DNA of 64,000 nucleotides. Source: Acidobacteriota bacterium. Lineage in GTDB: Bacteria; Acidobacteriota; Polarisedimenticolia; J045. The notes under the pieces are model-generated. The model was not told the origin of the DNA. It saw only the letters and a program-made list of their open reading frames with translations, and did no database searches. Where the stretch lies: the NCBI GenBank assembly GCA_017994815.1, contig JAGOJY010000017.1, forward strand, positions 1 to 64,000, read 5' to 3'. The position numbers were made by a program, and so were the translations under genes. This document shows, one piece after another, positions 26,353-34,865 of the stretch (positions are counted from its first letter, which is position 1; each line of letters starts with the position of its first letter).

Positions 26353-29073
26353 ATGCGGCCCCGCTGGTTTCTCCTCTGCTGCGCGTTCGCGGTCCTGCTC
26401 GCGCCCGGCGCGCGGGCGCAGGAGCTGTGCGACGGCCGCGACGACGACGGCGACGGCACGCTGGATGCGGGTTGCCCATCGAGTTGCGCCGATCCGCGCG
26501 CGCTGGCCGCGGAGGTCGCGATCAGCCCGCCCGACCGCGCGACGACGCTGGGCCGCGACCGCGCGCTGACCTGGGACGGGCACGGCTTCGGCGCTGTCTT
26601 TTCCCAGGCGGTCGGCAGCAACACGCAGATCCGGTTCCGCAGGCTCGACCCCGGCGGCGTCCCGCTCGCGCCGCCGCTGCCCGTGTCCGCCGTGGCCTAC
26701 GGCGAGGTGGACGCGGTGATCGACTGGTCCGGGAGCGGCTACGGGATCGCCTGGGCCGAGGAGGACTTCGGCCTGCCGCGCATGATGTTCGCCTTCGTGG
26801 ACGCCGCGGGCCAGCTCGCGGCGGGCCCCGTCCCGGTGGGCTCGCCCGAAGACGAGGGGCAGCGGCCGTCGATCGGCTGGGACGGTGAAGCGTTCGTGAT
26901 CGCGTGGAGCAGCTACAACACGACCATCCAGGCCCGGCGCGTGAGTCCCGGCGGCGTGCTCCTCGGCGACGAAACGTGCATCTCGTGCGCCGCGCCGGCC
27001 GGCGCGGACGAGGTCGCGGTCGCCGTCGCGCCGGGCCAGGTCGGCTACGCGTGGGCCGACGGGCACGGCGTCGTGCGCCTCGGGCGCAGCGACGCGCTCG
27101 GCCAGCCGGTCGGCGCGCCGGCCCCGCTGAACAGCGGCAACACCGCCGCGCAGCCGGCGCTGGCGTGGGGCGCGGCCGAGTGGCTCGCCGCGTGGCACGA
27201 CCGGCGCACCGGCGTCGAGGCGATCTACATCCGCCGCATCGGCCCCGACGGAACCCCGCTCGGCACCGAGCAGCGCATCGACGGGGCGGAGAGCTACGCC
27301 AGCCAGCCGTCCCTGGCGTGGACCGGGACCGAGTACATCGTCGCCTGGGTCGGCGGCACGTCGGGCGCGCTCGGCCTGCGCCTGCGCCGGCTCGACGCGC
27401 AGGGCGTCCCGCTCGCGCCGGTGGTGCCGCTGGCGGTCCCGAGCCAGCCCGGCTTCCCCGATTTCCGCGCCAGCCTGGCCTGGACCGGCTCGCGGCCGGC
27501 GCTCCTGCGCGACGAACAGTCGCTCGTGGCGCAGCGGCCGATCCGCGCCTGGGCCCTGGAGTGCTGCGCCGACGCCGATGGCGACGGCGTGAACGCGTGC
27601 GACGGTGACGCCGACGACGGCGACGCCTTGGCGTACCCGGGCGCCGCCGAGCGCTGCAACGGCCGCGACGACGATCTCGACGGGAGCATGGACGAGGGGT
27701 GCGACCGCTCGTGCGTCGCGCCGCCACTCGTCGGCCTGGAGACGCGCGGCGCGCAGGACGACGAATCGGTCGGGCTCGCCATCGGCGGCGAGCCGGTCCG
27801 CGCCTGTCTCGCCCGCGCGGCCGACGGGCCGGGAACACGGCTCGCGCTCGAGCGCGGCGGACCTCCGTGGTCGCTCGACCTGCTCGAGCAGGATCCCGCG
27901 CCCAGCGGGCAACCCGCCGTCGCGTGGACCGGCGCCGGCGCCGCGGTGCTGTTCACCGACCACCGCAGCGGCGCGCCGCGGCTGCGCTTCTCCGCGCGCG
28001 CCGAGGACGGTGCGCCGATCGCGCTCGACCTGCCGCTCGAGGCGCTGGCGTCGAACGTCGCGCCGGCGGGGCTGGCCTGGAGCGGGCGGCGCCTGGCGGC
28101 CGCGTGGCTCACCGGCGAGCCGCCCGCGCCGCGCACCGGGCTGCTCACCGACGCCGGCGCGCCGCTCGGCGACGGGCTCGACCTCGGCCCCGCGGCGGCC
28201 GGCACGTCGGCGCCCTCGATCGCGGTGGCGCCGGACGAGGGTGGCGGCACGGTGGTCGCGTGGATCGAGGCGGACGGCGCGGTGCGGCTCGAGCGCCGCG
28301 ACGACGGCGGCGGCCGCCGCGGCGCGCGGGTCACCGTCGCGGCGCCAGGGCCGGCGCGCGCGGACATCGCCGTCGTCGCCGCGAACGGCGCGCACCTCGT
28401 GACGTGGAGCGGCGCCGCGGGCGCCGAACGCGCGGTCGTGCGGCGCGACGGGACGATCGCCGCGCCGCCGGCGACGCTGCCGGGCATCTTCCCGGCGGGT
28501 CCGCTGGCGCTCGCCTACACGGGCGAGGAGGTCACGGCGGTCTACGTCGCGCTGGACTCGGGAGGCACGCGGCTCTACCGCACGCGGATCGACGCGCAGG
28601 GCCAGCTCCTCTGCCCCGGCGTGCCGGTCGGCGACGACCGTCCCGCCGGCGCGCCGCGCGCCGCCTGGGACGGGACCGGCGTGCGCCTCGCTTGGACCCG
28701 CGCTTCGGGCTCGACGCGCGAGGTGCGCACGGCGCGGCTGGACTGCGCCGCCGCGCCGGTGCCGGGGCGGGTCACGGGCCTGCACTTCAGGTCGAAGGAC
28801 GAGATCGCGTGGTCGGCAACGGAAGCGAGCGCCTACGACGTCGTCTCAGGCGACCCGCGCCTGCTCGCGGCCGGCTACGCCGTGGCGATCGACGCCTGCG
28901 AGGCGTCGCGCACGACGCAGACCACGGTCACGCTGCCCGCCCGCGGCACGCCGCGCTTCTGGCTGGTGCGCGCGGTCCTCGGCGACACGCGCGGCAGCTA
29001 CGACGAGGACGGCCGCGGACAACTCGCACCGCGCGACGACGCGATCGCCCTCGCGCCCGCCACCTGCCCCTGA
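26353..29073 (+). CDS. Secreted MopE-like protein with two CNGxDDDxDG metal-binding motifs
   Basis: The 906-residue protein has a signal peptide (about 1-23) and two putative metal-binding motifs of the MopE/Stigma type, CDGRDDDGDGTLDAGC near residue 28 and CNGRDDDLDGSMDEGC near residue 436. An EF-hand-like DADGDGVNACDGDADDGD stretch precedes the second. Between and after them are many beta repeats of the LAWTGTEYIVAWVGG type (about every 50 residues), suggesting beta-propellers. It ends with a fibronectin-like domain that has a STREVRTARLDC segment before it. Such proteins are surface or extracellular and are common in Myxococcota and related groups. The Asp-rich motifs suggest calcium binding. 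Function unknown. Confidence 0.8.
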   Translation: MRPRWFLLCCAFAVLLAPGARAQELCDGRDDDGDGTLDAGCPSSCADPRALAAEVAISPPDRATTLGRDRALTWDGHGFGAVFSQAVGSNTQIRFRRLDPGGVPLAPPLPVSAVAYGEVDAVIDWSGSGYGIAWAEEDFGLPRMMFAFVDAAGQLAAGPVPVGSPEDEGQRPSIGWDGEAFVIAWSSYNTTIQARRVSPGGVLLGDETCISCAAPAGADEVAVAVAPGQVGYAWADGHGVVRLGRSDALGQPVGAPAPLNSGNTAAQPALAWGAAEWLAAWHDRRTGVEAIYIRRIGPDGTPLGTEQRIDGAESYASQPSLAWTGTEYIVAWVGGTSGALGLRLRRLDAQGVPLAPVVPLAVPSQPGFPDFRASLAWTGSRPALLRDEQSLVAQRPIRAWALECCADADGDGVNACDGDADDGDALAYPGAAERCNGRDDDLDGSMDEGCDRSCVAPPLVGLETRGAQDDESVGLAIGGEPVRACLARAADGPGTRLALERGGPPWSLDLLEQDPAPSGQPAVAWTGAGAAVLFTDHRSGAPRLRFSARAEDGAPIALDLPLEALASNVAPAGLAWSGRRLAAAWLTGEPPAPRTGLLTDAGAPLGDGLDLGPAAAGTSAPSIAVAPDEGGGTVVAWIEADGAVRLERRDDGGGRRGARVTVAAPGPARADIAVVAANGAHLVTWSGAAGAERAVVRRDGTIAAPPATLPGIFPAGPLALAYTGEEVTAVYVALDSGGTRLYRTRIDAQGQLLCPGVPVGDDRPAGAPRAAWDGTGVRLAWTRASGSTREVRTARLDCAAAPVPGRVTGLHFRSKDEIAWSATEASAYDVVSGDPRLLAAGYAVAIDACEASRTTQTTVTLPARGTPRFWLVRAVLGDTRGSYDEDGRGQLAPRDDAIALAPATCP

Positions 29074-29074
29074 G

Positions 29075-29097
29075 GGGACAAGTCGCACACCTGTCCC
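29075..29097. repeat. GGGACA/TGTCCC inverted repeat in a convergent gap
   Basis: A 6-bp stem with an 11-base loop sits just after the MopE-like gene stop. It is a copy of the GGGGACA-type sequence also found at 20509 and 58077. Confidence 0.5.
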
Positions 29098-29148
29098 TTC
29101 GTCGCTTCGCACACCGTGCGTTCGCGCGGTCAAACCGCGCGGCGGATC

Positions 29149-30936
29149 CTACGCGTAGCTGTGCAGGCCGACGATGACGAAGTTGACGGCGATCCAGTTG
29201 AAGAGCATCACCGCGCAGCCGATCACCGCGAGGATCGCGGTCCACAGCGCCTTGTCCTTCACCTTCAGCCGCACGTGGACGAGGATCAGGAACACGATCC
29301 AGGTGTTCAGCGCGAACACCTCCTTCGGGTCCCAGCCCCACGGCCGGCCCCACGACACGTCGGCCCACACCGCCCCGAGGAGCGTTCCGACCCACAGCGT
29401 CACGAACGCGACCTCGAGGAAGATCATCGTCGCGCCGTCGAGCGCGCGCGCCAGACCGGTGCGCTCGATGCCGCCGGGGGCCACGCCGCGGCCGAGGATG
29501 ATCGAGCCGGCGCCGCCCCGCACCGCCCCGACCCCGCCGGCGCCGGCCCACGCCGCCTCGAGCCGCGGCGAGGCGACCAGCGCGTTCGCCGCGCGCAGCA
29601 CGAGGTACAGCGCCGCCGTGACCGAGGCGAAGAAGATCAGCGCGTAGGACGAGATGACCATGTTGGTGTGGATGTAGAGCCAGATCGTCCGGTCGAGGAC
29701 CGGCATCACCGTCCCGATGTCCGAGCTGACGGTCACCGGCATGAAGTGCCCGACCATCAGGCCGAACATGGCGTAGACCGAAGCCGCCAGCGCCGGCAGG
29801 TTCTTCACCGGCCAGCGGCGCAGCACCAGCTCCAGCACGATCGCCACCAGCCCGCCGAACCAGGCCGAGGCGGTAATCGCCTCGAACATGTTGGCGTTCG
29901 GGATGCGCCCGGCGAGCCACCAGCGCAGGGCGATCGAGAACGTCTGCAGTGCGAAGCCGGCCACGAACAGCGCCAGCCCGACCTTGCGCGCCCAGCCGAA
30001 GCCGAAGACCGCGGCCATCAGCAGCGGCGGCACGGCGAAGAAGTAGACCAGCCAGGTCAGCGTCAGCTTGTTGTACTTGTAGTACCAGTGCTCCCACTCC
30101 AGGCGCGAGTGCGACGGGTAGAGCTTCGGTTCCACCAGCGTGAACGAGCGCGCCAGCGTGTTGAGCGCGAGGCTGGCCGCCTTGGCGTCCTGGAAACGCC
30201 AGGCGCTGGCCAGCTCGTTCCAGGCCCGCGCGATCGCCTGCTGCGGATCGACCGGCGGGGCCCCCGCGCTGGCCGGGTGAACGAACGGACCGCCGACCTC
30301 GTGCGCGTGCCGCAGTTCGTGCACCGAGAGCCACGGGTCGAGTTCGCTGCCGCCGCGGGGCGGCACCGCGCGCCACAGGCTCTCCAGGACGCCGGCGTCC
30401 GACAGGTTGCGCGCGGCCTCGATGGCGTCGACTTCCTTGCTGGTCCGCATGACGTCGCGCTGCATCGCCGCGAGCACGCCGCGCACCGCCGGGTGGTCGA
30501 GGAACATCTGCGAGACCAGCCCCGTGCGCGAGATCCGCTCCAGCTCGCCCTCGCTGATCACGCCCGCGCGCTGCGCGGGCGGAACGACGCTGCGCACCGA
30601 CTGGATGAGCTGCGCGCGCACCGCCGGCTTGCGCAGCAGGATCACGTTCGAGCCGGCGTAGTGCTCGGGCACCAGCATCATGTCGAGGTACACGAGCACC
30701 GGGTCGAGCCCGCCGCCCGTCAGCTTCGCGTTGACGTACTTGAGCTTCTCGCGCGCGAGGGAGTCGAAGGTCTTGACCCGGCCGTCCTCCTGGACCGCGC
30801 TCAGCCGGATCGCCTCGAGGTCGACCGCGTCGCTGAACGCCTTGCCCACGGACAACTGGACCTCGTCGGCGGCATGCGCCGGCAGCGCCAGCGCGGCCAG
30901 CACGAGGAGCAGGACCACGATCGTCGACTTACGCAC
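29149..30936 (-). CDS. ccsA: Cytochrome c biogenesis protein CcsA (heme handling), with extended N-terminus
   Basis: The 595-residue membrane protein has a signal peptide and a periplasmic N-terminal region of about 310 residues, then about eight membrane helices. The hallmark tryptophan-rich heme-handling motif VSWGRPWGWDPKEVFAL (WWD domain) lies at about residues 530-546, with conserved His in FMPVTV-flanking and YIHTNMVISSYA segments. With ResB it delivers and ligates heme to apocytochrome c outside the membrane (system II). It overlaps the resB stop by 8 bases. Confidence 0.9.
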   Translation of the reverse strand: MRKSTIVVLLLVLAALALPAHAADEVQLSVGKAFSDAVDLEAIRLSAVQEDGRVKTFDSLAREKLKYVNAKLTGGGLDPVLVYLDMMLVPEHYAGSNVILLRKPAVRAQLIQSVRSVVPPAQRAGVISEGELERISRTGLVSQMFLDHPAVRGVLAAMQRDVMRTSKEVDAIEAARNLSDAGVLESLWRAVPPRGGSELDPWLSVHELRHAHEVGGPFVHPASAGAPPVDPQQAIARAWNELASAWRFQDAKAASLALNTLARSFTLVEPKLYPSHSRLEWEHWYYKYNKLTLTWLVYFFAVPPLLMAAVFGFGWARKVGLALFVAGFALQTFSIALRWWLAGRIPNANMFEAITASAWFGGLVAIVLELVLRRWPVKNLPALAASVYAMFGLMVGHFMPVTVSSDIGTVMPVLDRTIWLYIHTNMVISSYALIFFASVTAALYLVLRAANALVASPRLEAAWAGAGGVGAVRGGAGSIILGRGVAPGGIERTGLARALDGATMIFLEVAFVTLWVGTLLGAVWADVSWGRPWGWDPKEVFALNTWIVFLILVHVRLKVKDKALWTAILAVIGCAVMLFNWIAVNFVIVGLHSYA

Positions 30937-33295
30937 CGGCGTGCCCTCCGCCGCTCGCCGCGGGTTCGAGGTTCGGGTTCGGCGCTCCCGGCACCGCGGG
31001 CGCCAGCGCCGGGCGCGCGGCCGTCGCGCCGGCCAAAACGCGGCGCCTGAGGATCACCGGCTTGACGTAGAACGCCCACAGCGTGCCGAGCACCGTCATG
31101 ACCGCGCCGAGGAGCATGATCCCGACGCCGTGCCGGTTGCCGACGCCCAGCCCGGTGTAGTTCATGCCGGCGTAGTTCGCCTCGGGCTGGGGCGGGTCCC
31201 AGGTGCTCTGGAAGTACCACCACCCGGCGTGGGCCGTCGGGTTGTTGCTGTGCACCTCGTGGATGTCGGACCAGCGGCCATTCTCAAAGAAGCGCACGCG
31301 GCTGATGTAGTCGCGCTCCTTGTTGCGCCCGGGATACGTCTCCAGCGCGAACTCCTCCAGCGCCACCGGCGCGGGCAGCCGCCGCGACTCGCGGGAGTAC
31401 AACAGCTCCAGCGTGCGCCCGTCGGCCAGCATCACGCGTGCCGGGAAGTAGCCGGCGCGGCTCGGGTGGGCGTAGTGGCTGTACTCGAGCCACACGTCCT
31501 GCGAGCCGCCGCCCTGCTCGACGCGGACCTGGATCATCGAGTACGCGGGCCCCGCCTTCGGGTCGCGCTCCGCGGCCGGGACGACCTGCGGCTTCTCGAC
31601 CCGCGCCGCGTGCGGTCCGCTGTCCCACAGCGTCAGCGAGAGTGCGCCGTCGAGAAAGTCCACCGGCTGGTCCGGCACCAGCTCGCGGTGCAGCACCTGC
31701 CCGCCCTGGCTGACGAGCAGCGCGTGGGCACCCACGGGGCCGGCGACGAGTTGCAGCCCCGCGCGCACCACGTGGGCCAGCTCGGTCGAGAGCGCCGTCT
31801 CCGGGCGCGGCAGCGGGCGGCCGGCGTCGTCGAGGTCGCGCGACAACTCGTCCTGCGGGTAGACCACCTGCCGCAGGAACGTGCGGCCCTGCGCGCGCAC
31901 CTGCACCAGCAGCATCGAGCCGTGCGTGTGGCCCGTGGCCTCGTTGCCGCTCCACGTCGGGTGGAACTGCACGCCGAGGATCGTGTACGGCGTCCCGCGG
32001 ACCGCGACCTTCTGGCCCATCAGCTGGGCCAGCGGGATCTCCTGCTCCGTCGCGCCGACGCGCACGCGCAGCACGGGGGCACCCGGGTTCAGCAGTTCCT
32101 GCAGTTCGGCCGGGTTCTCGATCCAGCGGAAGCTGGCGTCGACCACGCCGGCGATGCTGGCCTCCTCCGCCCCCGGCTCGCCGTCGACGAGCACGTGCGC
32201 TTCGCCGGGGTCGTTGTGCCCGGCGCGGGCGACGAAGCGGATGTACGGGCGGCCGCCGTTTTCGACCGGCTCCCAGCCCTGGACCACGCGCGCGTACGGC
32301 ACGAAGCCGGTGACGCGCAGCTGGACGCCGTCCGGCGGCGCCCCGTGCGCCGACGACCAGCGCGGGTGCAGGTCGAGCGGGCGCACGCGCAGCCCCTCCT
32401 CCCCCGGCGCCGCGAGCACGTCCGCGGCGTCGAGGACGCGCTCGTGGTAGCGCGGCAGACCCGCCAGCGGCATCTCGGCCCACTCCGCCGCGCCGCTCGC
32501 GCGCGCGAGCAGCGCCGGCCGGTCGTTGAGGAACACCCGGTCGGTCCCGGCGTAGTCCAGCCGCACGTCGAGCGTCTCGTCGACGAGCTTGCGCCCGAGC
32601 ACCTTGATCGCGCGCCCCTGCCCGGGCAGGGCGTCCTCGGTGTACTGCGGGTAGCCCACGAGGAGCTGCCGCACGAACGGTGGCCGGTTGTCCGCGGGCT
32701 GGATCCGCAGCTGCGCCGAGTAGGTCTTTCTCCCCTTGTCCTCGCCGGTCAGCAGCTCGTACGCGGGGTTCAGGTCGGCGACCTGCACGCGGTAGCCGCC
32801 GGAGGGCGAGGGCACGAACGCCTGGGCCCCGGACTGCAGCGTCAAGCGCACGGGCGGCCCGCTGCCCGCGCTCAGCACCGCCTCGCGCCGGTAGACGGCC
32901 ATGTCGCCCTCGAGCTTCAGCCCGAAGTACACCGCGGCGCCGAGCGTGAGCACGAGGATCCCGGAGTGCACGACCCACACGCCCGCGTTCGGCAGGGTCA
33001 GCGGGATCTTGCGCACGGTCACCAGGACCAGCGAGAGCGAGAGCAGCGCGAGCAGCAGGTTGAACGGCCACCAGCTGAACCACTCCATCTCGGTCTTCTC
33101 GAAGCTCTGGCGCACGAACCACTCGGAGAACGGCGCCGTCCCCGCCGACCCGATCCACGAGTAGACCAGGATCAGCGCCATGATCGTCACGCCGAACCAC
33201 ACGCTGCCGACCGTGTCGGCGACGCGGGCCAGGAGATGACGGGGGAATGCCGACCGGACACCGCGCGCCGCGCGCGCGGACGAGTTTCCACGCAT
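30929..33295 (-). CDS. resB: Cytochrome c biogenesis protein ResB
   Basis: The 788-residue protein has three N-terminal membrane helices, the first with TVGSVWFGVTIMALILVYSWIGS, then NLLLALLSLSLVLVTVRKIPLT and VWVVHSGILVLTLGAAVYFG. A large periplasmic beta domain follows, and a last helix lies near residues 720-745 (HGVGIMLLGAVMTVLGTLWAFYVKP). It forms the system II synthase with CcsA. The His in VVHSGIL is a likely heme ligand. I chose the ATG at 33295; the frame continues 44 codons upstream without family support. Larger than many ResB proteins. Confidence 0.88.
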   Translation of the reverse strand: MRGNSSARAARGVRSAFPRHLLARVADTVGSVWFGVTIMALILVYSWIGSAGTAPFSEWFVRQSFEKTEMEWFSWWPFNLLLALLSLSLVLVTVRKIPLTLPNAGVWVVHSGILVLTLGAAVYFGLKLEGDMAVYRREAVLSAGSGPPVRLTLQSGAQAFVPSPSGGYRVQVADLNPAYELLTGEDKGRKTYSAQLRIQPADNRPPFVRQLLVGYPQYTEDALPGQGRAIKVLGRKLVDETLDVRLDYAGTDRVFLNDRPALLARASGAAEWAEMPLAGLPRYHERVLDAADVLAAPGEEGLRVRPLDLHPRWSSAHGAPPDGVQLRVTGFVPYARVVQGWEPVENGGRPYIRFVARAGHNDPGEAHVLVDGEPGAEEASIAGVVDASFRWIENPAELQELLNPGAPVLRVRVGATEQEIPLAQLMGQKVAVRGTPYTILGVQFHPTWSGNEATGHTHGSMLLVQVRAQGRTFLRQVVYPQDELSRDLDDAGRPLPRPETALSTELAHVVRAGLQLVAGPVGAHALLVSQGGQVLHRELVPDQPVDFLDGALSLTLWDSGPHAARVEKPQVVPAAERDPKAGPAYSMIQVRVEQGGGSQDVWLEYSHYAHPSRAGYFPARVMLADGRTLELLYSRESRRLPAPVALEEFALETYPGRNKERDYISRVRFFENGRWSDIHEVHSNNPTAHAGWWYFQSTWDPPQPEANYAGMNYTGLGVGNRHGVGIMLLGAVMTVLGTLWAFYVKPVILRRRVLAGATAARPALAPAVPGAPNPNLEPAASGGGHAGA

Positions 33296-33525
33296 GTCAG
33301 CCCATCCACTCGATCGCGAACACCGCTGCTCCGTCAGCCGGCGTCGCCGGCCGCCGCCGTCGCGGCGCCCGAAAGGGCGCCGAACATCGGGCGGATCGTA
33401 GACCCGGCTGTCCGGATTGTCGAACAAGGTGCTTAGTAGAAGTTATCTCGACTCCGCGGGCGTTTCCCGGCGCGGCTGGCCACCCGGGCCCCCGCCGCTA
33501 TACTTGCGCTAATCGATTGATTACT

Positions 33526-33530
33526 GGAGG
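33526..33530 (+). promoter_or_regulatory. Ribosome site deciding the GTG start of the ferredoxin gene
   Basis: GGAGG lies 8 bases before the GTG at 33539, fixing that start. A TATACT box further upstream (33499-33504) could be its -10 element, but the -35 match is weak. Confidence 0.6.
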
Positions 33531-33538
33531 TTAGCGCG

Positions 33539-33841
33539 GTGAGCGACCGCCTGTACGTGCCCTACCGCCGACTGGTGCCCATCAGGGTGCTCGGGCGCGT
33601 CCTCGAGGTCCCCGAGAACAACGTCCTGCTGCGCTGCCTGCAGTTCGTCAGCCCCGGGACCGTCCCCTACGGCCGCTTCTGCTGGAACAAGGAGTGCGGC
33701 AACTGCAAGTGCTTCGTGCGGCGGCCGGGAGAAGAGCAGCCGCGCCGCGCGCACGCCTGCAGCACGGTCGTCGAGGAAGGCATGGAGTTCGTGACGCTCT
33801 CGCCCGAGTTGAAGTACGTGCTGCGGGACCTGTTGAAGTAG
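33539..33841 (+). CDS. Small [2Fe-2S] ferredoxin-like protein
   Basis: The 100-residue protein has Cys48-x4-Cys53-x2-Cys56 in FCWNKECGNCKCF and a distal Cys74 in RAHACSTVV. This is the plant/adrenodoxin-type 2Fe-2S ligand arrangement, with an extra Cys58. It starts directly with beta-strands (RVLEVPENNVLLRCLQF) and has no membrane segment, so it is probably a soluble electron carrier. It is convergent with a flavin reductase gene 8 bp away, which could be a redox partner by function but not by operon. Confidence 0.82.
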   Translation: MSDRLYVPYRRLVPIRVLGRVLEVPENNVLLRCLQFVSPGTVPYGRFCWNKECGNCKCFVRRPGEEQPRRAHACSTVVEEGMEFVTLSPELKYVLRDLLK

Positions 33842-33849
33842 GCGCGCGC

Positions 33850-34326
33850 TCAGCCCCCGTAGATCCACGGGCTGTCCCACAGGACCAGGCCGCGCTTCAT
33901 CTCGGCGCGGCGCCCGACCTCCACCACCTCGGCCACGAGCACCGCGTGGTCGCCGCGGTCGAGCCAGTCGCGGGCCTCGACCACCGCGTGCAGCGGGACT
34001 TCCGGGAGCACCGGCAGGTCCTGCAGCATCTCGTACGGGTGGCCGTTGATCCGCCCGGCCTCGTGGCGCGTCGGGCCGAAGAAGTCCTTCGCCAGTTCCT
34101 CCTGCGTTTCCGCCAGGATGTGCACGACGCCCTTGCCGGAGCGGCGGAGCACCTCCAGCAGCCGGCCGTCCTTGCGCAGCGCCAGCATCAAGAGCGGCGG
34201 CTCGAACGAGCACTGCGAGAGCCACGAGACGCCCGCGGCGGCGACGTCGTCGCGGTCGCGGCTGGTCACGACGTACAGGCCATACGTGAGCTTGCGAAGA
34301 ACGTCCTTGCGCAACTTGGCGTCCAC
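33850..34326 (-). CDS. Flavin reductase-like protein (FMN-binding split barrel)
   Basis: The 158-residue protein matches the flavin-reductase domain: RKLTYGLYVVTSRD, GVSWLSQCSFEPPLLMLALRKDG, KGVVHILAETQEELAKDFFG and LHAVVEARDWLDRGDHAVLVAEV. Members reduce FMN with NAD(P)H or bind flavin for partner oxygenases. No oxygenase gene is adjacent. The gene reads away from apaG by 55 bp and could be co-transcribed with it. Confidence 0.87.
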   Translation of the reverse strand: MDAKLRKDVLRKLTYGLYVVTSRDRDDVAAAGVSWLSQCSFEPPLLMLALRKDGRLLEVLRRSGKGVVHILAETQEELAKDFFGPTRHEAGRINGHPYEMLQDLPVLPEVPLHAVVEARDWLDRGDHAVLVAEVVEVGRRAEMKRGLVLWDSPWIYGG

Positions 34327-34381
34327 TCGGATCTCCCCCGGTTCCCCGGCGCGAGCGCGCCGCCCCTGGCGGCGGCGGATT

Positions 34382-34771
34382 TCAGTTCAACGAATGCGGC
34401 AGCGCCAGCGTGAACGGGGCGATCTCGGCCTCGAACGGCTCGCCGTCGTCCCGCACCATCTGGTACGTGCCGCGCATCGATCCCTGCGAGGTGCTCAAAG
34501 GACAGGCGCTGGTGTACTCGAAGCTCTCGCCGGGCTCGAGCCGCGGCTGTTCGCCGACGACACCCGGCCCGCGGACGTGCTCGACGTCGCCGTTGCCGTC
34601 GGTGATCACCCAGTGGCGGGTGACGAGCTGCGCCGGGCGGCCGCCCTCGTTCGAGATCACGACCTTGTAGGCGAAGTAATACAGGTCGCGTGGCGGGTCG
34701 GAGCGCTCGGGGACGTAGAAACTGTTCACCTCGACGCGAATCCCGTCCGTGATCGCTTCCGAGCGGCTCAT
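34382..34771 (-). CDS. apaG: ApaG (Co2+/Mg2+ efflux protein family)
   Basis: The 129-residue fibronectin-like beta protein has the family motifs VEVNSFYVPERSDP, YYFAYKVVISNEG, TRHWVITDGNG, VGEQPRLEPGESFEYTSACPLSTSQGSMRGTYQM and FTLALP at the end. Its molecular role is unresolved; the efflux label comes from enteric genetics. The ATG at 34771 has GGAAGGA about 8 bases upstream and removes a 13-residue non-family extension. Confidence 0.95.
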   Translation of the reverse strand: MSRSEAITDGIRVEVNSFYVPERSDPPRDLYYFAYKVVISNEGGRPAQLVTRHWVITDGNGDVEHVRGPGVVGEQPRLEPGESFEYTSACPLSTSQGSMRGTYQMVRDDGEPFEAEIAPFTLALPHSLN

Positions 34772-34865
34772 GCGTCGTCCTTCCGGCCGGCGCGTGCCCG
34801 GCGCCGGCATTTCGGTATGCTACCGGTGGCGCCGCTGGGGAGCCAACGGGCCGAGGGGGCTCGAG

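Noticed and set aside
22773..26624. A 1283-codon open frame on the minus strand
   Set aside because: It is antisense to the ATP-grasp and aminotransferase genes, with low-complexity Arg/Glu/Val composition and no domain. GC-rich DNA gives such open shadows.
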